Positions 17,683 through 26,045 of a stretch of 64,000 nt of DNA are shown here, one piece after another. Numbering within the stretch: position 1 is the stretch's first letter; the number at the start of each line of letters is the position of its first letter. A program made the translations under genes and the position numbers. The stretch is from Prevotella sp. P2-180 (lineage in GTDB: Bacteria; Bacteroidota; Bacteroidia; Bacteroidales; Bacteroidaceae). Location of the stretch: NCBI RefSeq assembly GCF_002251435.1, contig NZ_NPJI01000110.1, forward strand, positions 124,001-188,000, written 5' to 3'. The notes under the pieces were generated by a model, which saw only the letters and a program-made list of their open reading frames with translations, was not told the origin of the DNA and did no database searches.

Positions 17683-18555
17683 CTACTTCTCAATTCCCAA
17701 GAGTTCGATTTTGAAGATAAGAACAGAGAAAGGCTTGATATCGCCCTGCTCGCGATCGCCGTAAGCCAGATCCTGTGGGATATAAACTTCCCATGTAGAA
17801 CCTACAGGCATGTGAACCATAGCGTCGGTCCAACCCTTGATGGTCTGGTTGCAGCGTAGCTTCAGAGGCTGGTTGCGCTTGTAAGAGCTGTCGAACACTT
17901 TACCGTCGATGGTACGGCCCTCGTAGTGGCAAGACACCATTGATGTGTCGGCAGGTATAGCACCTTTACCTTCCTTTATCACCTTGTACTGAACACCGCT
18001 TGGCAGAGTCTTCACGCCGTCCTTCTTCTTGTTGGCAGCCATGAAGTCCTCACCCTTCTTCTTGTTGTCGCCGTACTTTGTCTCCATTGTCTTTGACTTG
18101 ATCTGCTGCATTTTGGTCTGTGCCATGATGCCAGCTTCCTCAACAGTCATGAGTCCCTTCTTGCCTGTAACTCCAGAAACGAATCCAGCCATGAAGTTCT
18201 TCAGAGAGATGGTCTTTGTAGAGTCGTCGCCGAACACCTCGTGGTTGATACCCATAACCATCTGGTTGCTAATCTGCTGACCAATCTGAATACCAGCATA
18301 GTAAGCAGCCTTCTTCTTGTCGTCGCCAGCGTTAGCGCCCTCGTTAAGACCCTTGATGAATTCCTTCATGTAGGTAGTGTCTACCCCGAGACGGCCTACG
18401 AGGTATTCCTTCAGACCCTGTGTCTGTGCCATACCAATGGCATAACTCATTGAGTCAACATCGCTCTTAAGGTTTGCCTTAGGAGTTGAATTGCCGCATG
18501 ATGTGATAGAAGCAGCGGCGATGGCCAGAGCGGCCATAAATGTCAATTTCTTCAT
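17683..18555 (-). CDS. FKBP-type peptidyl-prolyl isomerase lipoprotein
   Basis: A 290-residue protein with a lipoprotein signal peptide (Cys in SITSCGNS at residue 20). An N-terminal helical domain (SMSYAIGMAQTQGLKEYLVGRLGVDTTYMKEF) like that of FkpA/Mip proteins is followed by an FKBP domain ending IPQDLAYGDREQGDIKPFSVLIFKIELLGI. It closely resembles the exported paralogue downstream, including the helical domain, so the pair arose by duplication. Membrane anchoring distinguishes it from its neighbour. Confidence 0.92.
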   Translation of the reverse strand: MKKLTFMAALAIAAASITSCGNSTPKANLKSDVDSMSYAIGMAQTQGLKEYLVGRLGVDTTYMKEFIKGLNEGANAGDDKKKAAYYAGIQIGQQISNQMVMGINHEVFGDDSTKTISLKNFMAGFVSGVTGKKGLMTVEEAGIMAQTKMQQIKSKTMETKYGDNKKKGEDFMAANKKKDGVKTLPSGVQYKVIKEGKGAIPADTSMVSCHYEGRTIDGKVFDSSYKRNQPLKLRCNQTIKGWTDAMVHMPVGSTWEVYIPQDLAYGDREQGDIKPFSVLIFKIELLGIEK

Positions 18556-18585
18556 TTTTTTGTATTTTGTTTAATTTCTGTTATC

Positions 18586-19191
18586 TTATTTTACCTCTAA
18601 GAGTTCCACGTCGAATATCAGTGTGGAGAATGGAGGAATGGTCTGTCCGGCACCGCTCTCGCCGTAACCGAGGATGTAAGGGATGAAGAAGCGGTATTTA
18701 GCACCTTCCTGCATCAGTTGCAAGCCTTCGGTCCATCCGGCAATGACCTGCTGGAGTCCGAATGTGGCAGGCTCGCCTCGCTGTACGCTACTGTCAAACA
18801 ATGTACCGTCGATGAGGAATCCCTCGTAGTGGCACTTCACGCTATCGGTAGCTTTGGGCTTGCGGCCGTTGCCTTCCTTCAGCACCTTATACTGAAGTCC
18901 GCTGGCTGTAGTTGTCACTCCTTCTTTCTTTGCATTTTCGGCAAGGTATTTCTCGCCGGCTTCCTTTGCCGCCTTTCCCTTTTCAGCCATCTCAGCCTGT
19001 ATGCGCTGTTCTTGTTTGGCGAAATAGTCTTGTACGATAGTCTGTGCCTCTTGGTTTGTCATTTTCAGGTCGTTGCCTGTCACGACATCCTTGATGGCGT
19101 CAGCAAAGTCTTCAATACTGATGTTGTTTGCACCCATCTGTGCCAGTTGGCGACCGATGCCCAAACCTAAAGCATAGCTCAATTTGTCCAT
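18586..19191 (-). CDS. FKBP-type peptidyl-prolyl isomerase, no signal peptide
   Basis: A 201-residue protein starting MDKLSYALGLGIGRQLAQMG; the longer upstream reading to 19296 crosses the -7 box at 19233-19240 and is rejected. A short helical N-terminal domain is followed by a full FKBP domain (ASGLQYKVLKEG, VKCHYEGFLIDGTLFDSS, IAGWTEGLQLMQEGAKYRFFIPYILGYGESGAGQTIPPFSTLIFDVELLEV). Without a signal peptide it should act in the cytoplasm. It is the first gene of the FKBP trio. Confidence 0.92.
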   Translation of the reverse strand: MDKLSYALGLGIGRQLAQMGANNISIEDFADAIKDVVTGNDLKMTNQEAQTIVQDYFAKQEQRIQAEMAEKGKAAKEAGEKYLAENAKKEGVTTTASGLQYKVLKEGNGRKPKATDSVKCHYEGFLIDGTLFDSSVQRGEPATFGLQQVIAGWTEGLQLMQEGAKYRFFIPYILGYGESGAGQTIPPFSTLIFDVELLEVK

Positions 19192-19232
19192 TTTTTCTTC
19201 TATTATATAATGTGTTACATATAAAAAGCATG

Positions 19233-19240
19233 CAAAGGTA
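19233..19240 (-). promoter_or_regulatory. -7 box of the FKBP cluster
   Basis: TACCTTTG on the minus strand, 42 bases before the start of the cytoplasmic FKBP gene. It fixes that start at 19191. Confidence 0.6.
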
Positions 19241-19283
19241 ATACTTTTCTGGGATTTTCTTGTGTTATTTCGAGAAAAATTAG

Positions 19284-19291
19284 TATTTTTG
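19284..19291 (+). promoter_or_regulatory. -7 box of the sirtuin gene
   Basis: TATTTTTG on the plus strand, 50 bases before the ATG at 19341. It is divergent from the FKBP promoter and argues against the longer sirtuin start at 19296. Confidence 0.5.
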
Positions 19292-19340
19292 TGCATTGTT
19301 AAGAAGAAAATTTGATTTACTTTATAAAAATCTTTGCATT

Positions 19341-20042
19341 ATGAAGAAAATTGTAGTTCTTACCGGTGCTGGAATGTCGGCGGAGAGTGGATTGTCTACC
19401 TTCAGGGATGCCGACGGGTTGTGGGAGCAATATCCTGTGCAGCAGGTGGCTTCTCACGAGGGTTGGCTGGCTGATCCTGTGTTTGTAAACAATTTTTATA
19501 ACATGCTCCGTGGAAAAATGCTCGACAAGCGTCCGTGCAAGGGACATGAGCTTGTGGCTGAACTGGAGAAGCATTACCAGGTGACTGTGGTTACGCAGAA
19601 TGTAGATAACTTGCACGAACAAGCTGGCTCGACCAATGTGATACACCTTCATGGCGAACTTATGAAGGCTTGTTCAAGCGACGATCCCGACGATACTCGC
19701 TATCATGTGCAACTTGACGCCAACCACTACGAGGTGGCTCCGGGTGAGAAGGCTGGCGACGGCTCGCTGTTGCGTCCGTTCATAGTGTTTTTCGGCGAGG
19801 CTGTGCCTATGATTAGTGTTGCTGCTGAGGCTGTTATGGAAGCAGACATAATGATTATCATCGGGACGTCGTTGGCTGTATATCCTGCAGCAGGGCTTAT
19901 TCGATATACAAAACCAAACATCCCCATTTACCTCATCGACCCGAAACCTGTCACTGCTTATGGTAATATCAAGTATATTGCCAAAGGTGCAAGCGAAGGC
20001 ATGGAGGAACTAATGGGAATATTGAATAATAGTAATTTATGA
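19341..20042 (+). CDS. Sir2-family NAD-dependent protein deacylase
   Basis: A 233-residue protein starting MKKIVVLTGAGMSAESGLSTFRD, the sirtuin NAD-binding signature. Also present are TQNVDNLHEQAGS, the catalytic His in HLHGELMKAC, and IIIGTSLAVYPAAGL. The four-Cys zinc site of most sirtuins is not seen: only one Cys (KACSSDD) follows the catalytic His where two CxxC pairs are expected. It would remove acyl groups from Lys using NAD+. The Tyr-x-x-Arg pair used for succinyl recognition is not cleanly present (FYNMLR). The stop overlaps the next gene by ATGA. Confidence 0.9.
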   Translation: MKKIVVLTGAGMSAESGLSTFRDADGLWEQYPVQQVASHEGWLADPVFVNNFYNMLRGKMLDKRPCKGHELVAELEKHYQVTVVTQNVDNLHEQAGSTNVIHLHGELMKACSSDDPDDTRYHVQLDANHYEVAPGEKAGDGSLLRPFIVFFGEAVPMISVAAEAVMEADIMIIIGTSLAVYPAAGLIRYTKPNIPIYLIDPKPVTAYGNIKYIAKGASEGMEELMGILNNSNL

Positions 20043-20521
20043 ATATCAACAAGGAAGAAAGAATAAGACGGGCAGAACAACTGTTCGTCGCAGGCTATAA
20101 CTGCTCACAGTCGGTTGTGGCCGCCTTTGCCGACCTCTTTGGCTTCACCGAAGAGCAGGCTTTGAAACTGAGTGCCGGAATGGGTGGTGGCATGGGACGC
20201 CTGAGAATGACATGCGGTGCTGTCAGTGCCATGGCAATACTCGCGGGTATGGAGTGTGGTTCTGCGGATGCCGACGACCGTGAGGGCAAGTCTCATAATT
20301 ACAAGGTTGTGCAAGACCTTTGCGCAAAATTTAAGGCTGAACACGGCTCGCTCGTCTGTGCCGAATTGCTCGACCTGCGTAAAGATGCGCCACTGAGCTA
20401 TGTAGCATCAGAACGCACGGCTGAGTATTACAAAACCCGACCGTGCGTCAATATGGTTGTTACAGCCGCAAAAATCTTTGCGGAGTATATAGAGGGCTCT
20501 AGCCTCCAAAATAGTTTATAA
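20039..20521 (+). CDS. C_GCAxxG_C_C family Cys-rich redox protein
   Basis: A 160-residue protein of the C_GCAxxG_C_C family: AGYNCSQSV near the N-terminus, CGAVSAMAILAG in the centre, then further Cys in DLCAKF, LVCAELL and RPCVNMV. The family is widespread in anaerobes and thought to be redox active or metal binding; the exact activity is not known. No signal peptide. It overlaps the sirtuin stop by four bases, which makes a functional link possible. Its 3' end overlaps the convergent FadL-type gene by six bases. Confidence 0.85.
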   Translation: MNINKEERIRRAEQLFVAGYNCSQSVVAAFADLFGFTEEQALKLSAGMGGGMGRLRMTCGAVSAMAILAGMECGSADADDREGKSHNYKVVQDLCAKFKAEHGSLVCAELLDLRKDAPLSYVASERTAEYYKTRPCVNMVVTAAKIFAEYIEGSSLQNSL

Positions 20522-22069
20522 CTTGAAATCTACGCCTATACCTATCACACGATTGGTGCGGGTGAATGAGTTTTTGACGCCCATGGCATCTGGTGCTTTG
20601 TCGTAGTCATCGTACAGAGTCTGAAACCATGCGGCGTTTACCTTTATCTTTTCTGTAACGTTGTAGCCGATGCCAAGACCATAGGAATATGAACTAACGT
20701 TGAACGAAATGTCGTTCATTCCTGCATCGTTGATATCATAGGCAGTGCGTTGCATACCGGCACTTATCTGCAGCTTTTTGCAAATGTCATATTCTGCGCC
20801 GAAGAGGTATTCGTTGCTGTCGCCAAGCATCTCTTTGGTATATTGCTTTGTGTCGACGTCGAAATAATGATGCCAGCCTGCCATCACGCGCAGTGAGGGA
20901 AGAATCTCGTATTGTGCTCCAACGGTGAGAAGGGCAGGTGAGTCTTCGTCCACTTTCTCGCCGTCTTTGAACTTGTTAACCGCCGCAATAAGACTGGCCT
21001 CTTTTACTGTCGACTTGTTTTTCATTCTCATGCGAGTCTTAAACTCATACTTTGCGGCAAGGTTAAGCTTTCCTGCCTTATAGTCGATGCCGATGATAGG
21101 AGCCACACCCCATGCCGTTTGGTCGCACATCAGGTTCACACCGTTGCGGTATGGTTCAAGTTGGTTGATGCTTCCTTCCGCTCCTTTCAGTGTCTCTTGG
21201 GTTGTAAGAAGCTGCTGCTGTGTGGCTTGCAGTTCAGCCAGCTTTCCTGTAAGTTCTGCTGGAACCGGTACTCCGGCAGCCTCATACTGTGCAATGCCCT
21301 GCTGCACCTGAGCTATACCGCCTTCTACCAATGGCAGGTTTTCTGCTATCTGCGCCAGTCCGCCTTCAATAGTCTGGTTGGCAGCGTCGAGGAATTTGTC
21401 GAATGCCACTGCTCCATTGGCTGTGTTCACCTTTATGTTGTCAACCTTTGCCTTGTAAGAAGCGTTGCCATAGAGCAGACGCAGACCGCCGTAGACAGAG
21501 AGGTTTTCGCTCACCTTGTATGCTGCACCGGCAGTGAATCCGAAGTAGTACTGGCGGCCTTCCATAAAGGCGCTCATGTCGTAGCCAGTGGCTCCGAAAG
21601 CACTCAACTGCTTGGAAATCATTGCTATAGACGACTCGAATGTGGGTATGCCGTAGTCGAACGTACACTTGCCTCCTCCGCCAGTGATGGCAAAGCCAAA
21701 CTGATAGCTCCACTTGCCTTTGTTGTATGCAGCCTGTAATGAAGGGATGATTGGAGCGTTTGCCTCGCCTTCAAATTCCTTGAAATCGCTGCCGTTGTTG
21801 TTCATGCCTAACTTGTACAGTTCACTCCACGACGATACAGTACGGGTCTGTAGTGCGTTCTGGATGTTTAACGAGAGATGAAATCCATCGCCGAGGAAAA
21901 CCACACCTGCTGGGTTGCTGTAAACACCGTCGATGCCGATAGCCGCGTCGCGTGCAGGATTACGAAGGAAAGAAACATTTTGATTGGTATTGGTCAACAG
22001 ACCACCTGCCATAACTGTTTGTGCTGCTGCCAAAACAAAGGCAAGACAGCTTAATTTAATCTTGTTCAT
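20516..22069 (-). CDS. OmpP1/FadL/TodX-type outer membrane protein with coiled-coil insertion
   Basis: A 517-residue protein with a cleavable signal peptide (MNKIKLSCLAFVLAAAQTVMAGG). The start of the mature protein (NVSFLRNPARDAAIGIDGVYSNPAGV) and the beta-rich body ending VIGIGVDFKL fit the FadL-like long-chain fatty acid / hydrophobic compound transporter family. Residues ~225-300 form a Gln/Glu/Leu-rich helical insertion with internal repeats (IEGGLAQIAE, VEGGIAQVQQ), longer than in typical FadL proteins. The substrate is unknown. A -7 box at 22096-22103 fits the start. Confidence 0.85.
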   Translation of the reverse strand: MNKIKLSCLAFVLAAAQTVMAGGLLTNTNQNVSFLRNPARDAAIGIDGVYSNPAGVVFLGDGFHLSLNIQNALQTRTVSSWSELYKLGMNNNGSDFKEFEGEANAPIIPSLQAAYNKGKWSYQFGFAITGGGGKCTFDYGIPTFESSIAMISKQLSAFGATGYDMSAFMEGRQYYFGFTAGAAYKVSENLSVYGGLRLLYGNASYKAKVDNIKVNTANGAVAFDKFLDAANQTIEGGLAQIAENLPLVEGGIAQVQQGIAQYEAAGVPVPAELTGKLAELQATQQQLLTTQETLKGAEGSINQLEPYRNGVNLMCDQTAWGVAPIIGIDYKAGKLNLAAKYEFKTRMRMKNKSTVKEASLIAAVNKFKDGEKVDEDSPALLTVGAQYEILPSLRVMAGWHHYFDVDTKQYTKEMLGDSNEYLFGAEYDICKKLQISAGMQRTAYDINDAGMNDISFNVSSYSYGLGIGYNVTEKIKVNAAWFQTLYDDYDKAPDAMGVKNSFTRTNRVIGIGVDFKL

Positions 22070-22095
22070 TAATATAATTTATTCTAAATTCGCCG

Positions 22096-22103
22096 CAAAG
22101 TTA
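22096..22103 (-). promoter_or_regulatory. -7 box of the FadL-type gene
   Basis: TAACTTTG on the minus strand, 27 bases before the ATG at 22069. Confidence 0.65.
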
Positions 22104-22566
22104 CTAATAATGTTCTGTATTTCCTTAATTCAGCTATTTGAATTAAGTATTGTTAACAAGAAGAACGCTGTTCTTTGCACAAAAGAAGTGTAGTGTGCAA
22201 TATCTTGGTTAGGGATATGCCTATCGCCTTTAGGTATTTTCCCCTGTGTGTTTAGGAGAAATCTCTTGTTTATGAAGTGAAATAGTAGTAATTTTGCAGC
22301 AAGAAAACAAAGAAAGACAATCTCTCTCATATATATATAATAGGTGAAATAGATTGTATCAGGATATTCATACGTTTTGTTAGGTTAGTTATGTTTTAAA
22401 TTATTTGGTTATTTGTAAATTGATTTTCATTGGCGGTTGTGGTTGCTCTACATCCGCCATTTTTTATTATAGAAATGATGTGAAAAGGCATAAATTCAGT
22501 AATAGTATCATTATTGGCAATAATAGTATCATTGACCAACGGAAAAGTTTTATAACTTTGCAGCCG

Positions 22567-22647
22567 AAAGTTCTCATATATTTGGTTTAGTGATTTTTTA
22601 GTTGAATGTAGAGGGAGGCTGGGCATTGTTTCACCTCCCTTTTTTTT
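22567..22647 (+). ncRNA. candidate small RNA with intrinsic terminator
   Basis: A plus-strand -7 box TAACTTTG (22553-22560) is followed about 80 bases later by a hairpin with arms AGGGAGG / CCTCCCT (22612-22618 and 22634-22640) and eight T. No ORF of note lies between, and both flanking genes are on the other strand, so the terminator is not theirs. This is an inference from signals only; no known RNA family was recognised. Confidence 0.4.
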
Positions 22648-22663
22648 GTTCCTCCGCCGATAA

Positions 22664-23731
22664 TTATTCAATACATTCTTTGTGCATCACCACAGCCACG
22701 GTTTTCAGTTTCAGATATTCTTCCGACATATACATTAGTCCTCCATAGGGATTGTCTTTTCCCCACGAATTTTTCATTATATAGTATTGTCTGCCATTCC
22801 CGTCGTGTGCCAAGCCCACGATGGCCATGCAGTGGTCGTCGGTGGTGGAAGCTGTAAAGAAGTCTTTTTGTCTTTGTTCTTGCACGTTGCCCTTGTGTGC
22901 CTTGCAGATGGCCAATCCCTTGGCAAACGAAAATCCTTTCTCGCTGATGTCTCCTTCCCAACAAACGCCATGTCCGCTTTCCACTGCCTTTTTCACCATT
23001 GCCACAAGACGTTCGATGGGTATGTTGTAGAAGAGGTTATGGTGGTGGTTGTCTGGCAGTTCAAGGTCGACGTATGTGTTGAAGGGGTGGTGGGTGAAAC
23101 TTGTCAGTGCCACATAGTTGTCTCGAAGGCATACACTGTGTCCAAACTCCATGGGAGTGTATTCCGCACCAAGCATGTATATGCGGTGTGGCAGTGTGCC
23201 AAGGCTTTCGTCGAGCATAGTCTTAAGCAATGGTTTATATTTCATTGGCGACACTCTTTGCGCCACTGCCTTTTCTGCCAAAGCAAGGGTTTTGCGTGCG
23301 AGCAGTGAGGAGCTTGTAAGGCGACCGTCGTCGGTGGCAGTATGGTAGTAGCTGTCGTAAGGCATTGTGCCATAGTATGCCAAAAGTCGAAGGAGGTCGG
23401 GGGCGGTGCCACTGTCGGTCACTTTCGATCGTCCATGGCACAAGACGTTTCGCAGATATTGTTCCTCCAGCATGCGGCGCACGGAGAAGGCTGGCGAGAG
23501 GTTCACAGAGTCTCCTTTCATGATGCGGTCGGTCTCTATGGCGGCAAGCATGGCGTGTATCCAGCAAGTTCCTCCATGTCCTTGGTCTTTTACGGGAGTA
23601 TGGCCATTGAGTGTCTCGATGGTGAATATAGGTGTCTTCACCGCCACATTTTCATTGTTGCGTCGGCACGCAACAATTGTCATGACGGCAATCATGGTCA
23701 AAACTGCGTGTTTTATATTATAGTGTGACAT
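22664..23731 (-). CDS. C1-family cysteine peptidase lipoprotein
   Basis: A 355-residue protein. The start at 23731 (MSHYNIKHAVL) is chosen because the -7 box at 23759-23766 lies upstream of it and inside the longer reading. The signal peptide ends in a Cys at residue 22 (TIVAC). The papain-fold triad is visible: PVKDQGHGGTCWIHA (oxyanion Gln and Cys ~56), DDHCMAIVG (His) and MKNSWG (Asn). It resembles bleomycin-hydrolase/aminopeptidase C-like members of Bacteroidetes. It should be anchored to the inner or outer membrane and degrade peptides; substrates are unknown. Confidence 0.87.
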   Translation of the reverse strand: MSHYNIKHAVLTMIAVMTIVACRRNNENVAVKTPIFTIETLNGHTPVKDQGHGGTCWIHAMLAAIETDRIMKGDSVNLSPAFSVRRMLEEQYLRNVLCHGRSKVTDSGTAPDLLRLLAYYGTMPYDSYYHTATDDGRLTSSSLLARKTLALAEKAVAQRVSPMKYKPLLKTMLDESLGTLPHRIYMLGAEYTPMEFGHSVCLRDNYVALTSFTHHPFNTYVDLELPDNHHHNLFYNIPIERLVAMVKKAVESGHGVCWEGDISEKGFSFAKGLAICKAHKGNVQEQRQKDFFTASTTDDHCMAIVGLAHDGNGRQYYIMKNSWGKDNPYGGLMYMSEEYLKLKTVAVVMHKECIE

Positions 23732-23758
23732 GTGACATACATTTTGTTTTTGTGAATG

Positions 23759-23766
23759 CAAAAGTA
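23759..23766 (-). promoter_or_regulatory. -7 box of the C1 peptidase gene
   Basis: TACTTTTG on the minus strand, 28 bases before the ATG at 23731. Confidence 0.6.
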
Positions 23767-23841
23767 ATAAAACGTGGCGAGTGTTCAAAATAAAATGAGT
23801 TAAAATATTGTTTTATATATACATAATTCAGATTTTATAAG

Positions 23842-23849
23842 TACTTTTG
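23842..23849 (+). promoter_or_regulatory. -7 box of the DUF4294 gene
   Basis: TACTTTTG on the plus strand ends nine bases before the ATG at 23858. The 5' leader would be very short or the message nearly leaderless. Confidence 0.5.
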
Positions 23850-23857
23850 CACCCGAA

Positions 23858-24490
23858 ATGAGAAATATCGTGACCATAATCATATTGGCGGTTTGCTGCA
23901 TGGCGGCAAAGGCACAGAATGTCGACGGCGGGGAAAAGAAACACGACACGCCAGTCGATGACCCTACGTTTGTGCCTACCGTAAAGGTGTCGAAGGTGAT
24001 AGACAAGGGCGACAGCATACCTTATATGGAGATGAGCAACGTCTATGTCTATCCCCAGCTTACGTTTAGCGACAAGAAAAAGATGGACGCATACATGAGG
24101 TTGGTGAAAAATGTCAAGAAGGTGCTTCCTATAGCAAAGCAGGTGAACGGTATTATTGTGGAGACATACGAGTTTGTCCAGACGCTGCCCGACCAGAAGT
24201 CGCGCGACGAACATCTGAAGCTGGTGGAGAAAAGCATCATCAAGGACTACAAGCCAAAGATGAAGAAACTCACCTATTCGCAAGGCAAGTTGCTTATAAA
24301 ACTTGTCTATCGCGAGTGCGACTCATCTTCATACGATATCGTAAAGGCTATTCTCGGTCCGGTGAGGGCGGGATTTTGGCAGGCGTTTGCATGGTGTTTC
24401 GGAGCAAATCTCAAGAAAGGCTATGATCCTGAAGGCACCGACCGACTTACTGAGCGCGTTGTATTAATGGTTGAAGCTGGCCAATTGTAG
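23858..24490 (+). CDS. DUF4294 domain protein, exported
   Basis: A 210-residue protein with signal peptide MRNIVTIIILAVCCMAAKAQ. The mature part matches the DUF4294 family of Bacteroidetes (DSIPYMEMSNVYVYPQLTF, KKMDAYMRLVKNVKKVLPIAKQV, LVYRECDSSSYDIVKAILGPVRAGFWQAFAWCFG). The family is of unknown function and periplasmic by its signal. The gene stands alone, and its stop codon lies inside a strong hairpin. Confidence 0.85.
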   Translation: MRNIVTIIILAVCCMAAKAQNVDGGEKKHDTPVDDPTFVPTVKVSKVIDKGDSIPYMEMSNVYVYPQLTFSDKKKMDAYMRLVKNVKKVLPIAKQVNGIIVETYEFVQTLPDQKSRDEHLKLVEKSIIKDYKPKMKKLTYSQGKLLIKLVYRECDSSSYDIVKAILGPVRAGFWQAFAWCFGANLKKGYDPEGTDRLTERVVLMVEAGQL

Positions 24491-24514
24491 AATCTATCTA
24501 CAACGGCCAGCTTC
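24473..24514. terminator. long hairpin at the DUF4294 stop codon
   Basis: Outer arms GAAGCTGGCC / GGCCAGCTTC (24473-24482, 24505-24514) and inner arms TTGTAGA / TCTACAA (24485-24491, 24497-24503) form a nearly continuous stem with a five-base loop. No T-tract follows, so it may stabilise the 3' end or stop transcription in both directions. Confidence 0.6.
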
Positions 24515-24879
24515 ACACGTAACCAATTTTACTTAATACTAATGTCAAATTTGTCCCCAGACTATATATCTCACGACATTGCCCGAGGCTTTATATGTAG
24601 GATAGTTTGTCTTTCGAGTGCAAAGATACGACGAAAACCTCAACAATAATACATTTTTTACGCAAAAAGAGCCGTAAACGTTTGCGTGTTTCATGATTTA
24701 CACGTTTCTTTTTGATATTTATATATGTATATTTTGTTATTTTGAGAGTTGATTGCAAAAATAAGTACAACTTTTGGCTAAAATAATATCAACAAGTTAT
24801 TAATATTTAAACTGATTTTCATCAGATTACCAAATAGGCAATTATTATTTAACTAATTAATAACTTAAAAATAACAAGT
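24515..24879. other. A+T-rich intergenic region
   Basis: No gene is seen. It contains a minus-strand -7 box TATCTTTG (24621-24628) facing the DUF4294 hairpin, so a short minus-strand RNA is possible. A weak plus-strand hairpin CGTGT/ACACG followed by T lies at 24685-24710. Otherwise it is a long 5' leader before the gene fragment at 24880. Confidence 0.4.
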
Positions 24880-25113
24880 ATGAAAAAATTATTTACTCTT
24901 ATCGCAATATTGTGCTGCGCAGTGTGCGTTGATGCACAAACAAGAACTACCTTATGGGAAGGCAGCAAGACATTTGACAGTACTTGGCCAAGTATTACAA
25001 TTCCTACGTCTGAATTTGCCACTGCCAAAGTAGGTGACAAAATTATTGTGACAGTTGATAAGGCTGACAATTCAAAACCATATTCCCGCCCTTCTGGATT
25101 TTCTGACATATAG
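24880..25113 (+). pseudogene. 5' fragment of a secreted protein gene
   Basis: 77 codons with signal peptide MKKLFTLIAILCCAVCVDAQ and a short beta-rich start (TTLWEGSKTFDSTWPSITIP, then KVGDKIIVTVDKADNS), typical of the beginning of a much larger Bacteroidetes secreted protein. It stops abruptly 18 bases before the tail of a converging broken gene. I read it as a 5' remnant left by a deletion, but a genuine small secreted protein cannot be excluded. Confidence 0.5.
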
Positions 25114-25130
25114 GGTCGCATTTTTTATTG

Positions 25131-25863
25131 TTAATTCTTTTTGAATACTATCAGCTTCTTGCCACCTATTATATACACTCCACAGGGAAGCCCCCTCTGT
25201 AGGGTCGCTTCCGTTGCTGACGGTGCCTACACGGCGGCCGTCGATGGAATATATGGCTTTATTGCTCCACAATCTGTCGGCATCCACAATGTCTATCGAG
25301 CTTGAGACGTTGCGCTTGTATAGCGACACGGGTTCCTGACCTGTGGTGTAGCAGGCAAAGCGGGGACTGCTGCTGTTGTACCTTATGCTTCAGGTCGTAT
25401 ATTTATTATTCCTTATCTCGGCATTGCCGTTGGTCTCGCCGAAAGGGTAGTTGCTGCGCCGGTTGTTTACGTATCCGTCGGTGGGTATGACGTGGAAGAG
25501 GTCGGAGTTCATGGGTGCAATGTTGCCAAACCAGTTTTTGGGAAACGAGTGTTCGCGGTTGAACATGTCTCCTTCAACCGTGTAGTTGCCCGAATGGTCG
25601 TTGTCGGGGTCGTAGTTGGTAGAGTTTGAGTACATGTCCCATATCTTGCCGTCGGGTCTTAGGTCGGTAGTCTTGTAGCACTCAAACAGTTCGCTGTAGC
25701 TTTTTACGCTTGGCGACTTGATGATTTCGTAAAGTGCGGTCTTAAGGCTCTTTCCCTTGTGTCCGTCTGCACTTTGGTAATAAGAGCCCGTTCCGTTGGG
25801 CTGTACCCATCCCAATGTAGCTGTCAATACCAGCATCATCAGCAAATATGAATAATAATCCAT
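25131..25863 (-). pseudogene. degraded endonuclease I family gene
   Basis: The 5' part (25863 to 25393) encodes a signal peptide and the first domain of an endonuclease I family protein, with TDGYVNNRRSNYPFGE and the catalytic-type NREHSFPKNWF. An in-frame TGA follows at 25390-25392. The same frame then continues with a C-terminal domain piece (SPRFACYTTGQEPVSLYKRN, then IYSIDGRRVG). A +1 shift near 25190 is needed to reach the usual ending LPCGVYIIGGKKLIVFKKN and its stop at 25131-25133. The middle of the nuclease is missing, so at least three lesions are present. It is not expected to be functional. Confidence 0.75.
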
Positions 25864-26005
25864 ACTTCCAAATTAATAGCGGAAAAGAACATGTTTTTCA
25901 AAAATATTGGAGATATATTTTGCATTGTGTCTAATTTGAATAATAATCTCATGTGCAGAAAAGAAAATAATTACTCTTTTCCTTCGCTTAATCGATTTTT
26001 TACAC

Positions 26006-26013
26006 TACCTTTG
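26006..26013 (+). promoter_or_regulatory. -7 box of trpS
   Basis: TACCTTTG, 32 bases before the trpS ATG. Confidence 0.65.
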
Positions 26014-26045
26014 CACCGCAAAAGGAAACAAAAGAAGAAAAAGAT

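Larger units (their letters stand above)
22070..22663. other. 594-base intergenic region
   Basis: No convincing protein gene lies between the FadL-type gene and the C1 peptidase stop. It holds the FadL promoter (22096-22103), a 12-base direct repeat AATAGTATCATT at 22501-22512 and 22522-22533, and a plus-strand promoter plus terminator that may delimit a small RNA (22567-22647). Confidence 0.6.

Noticed and set aside
21119..21739. Plus-strand ORF (206 codons) inside the FadL-type gene
   Set aside because: Antisense shadow of an outer membrane protein gene; Cys-rich composition comes from the complement of its codons.
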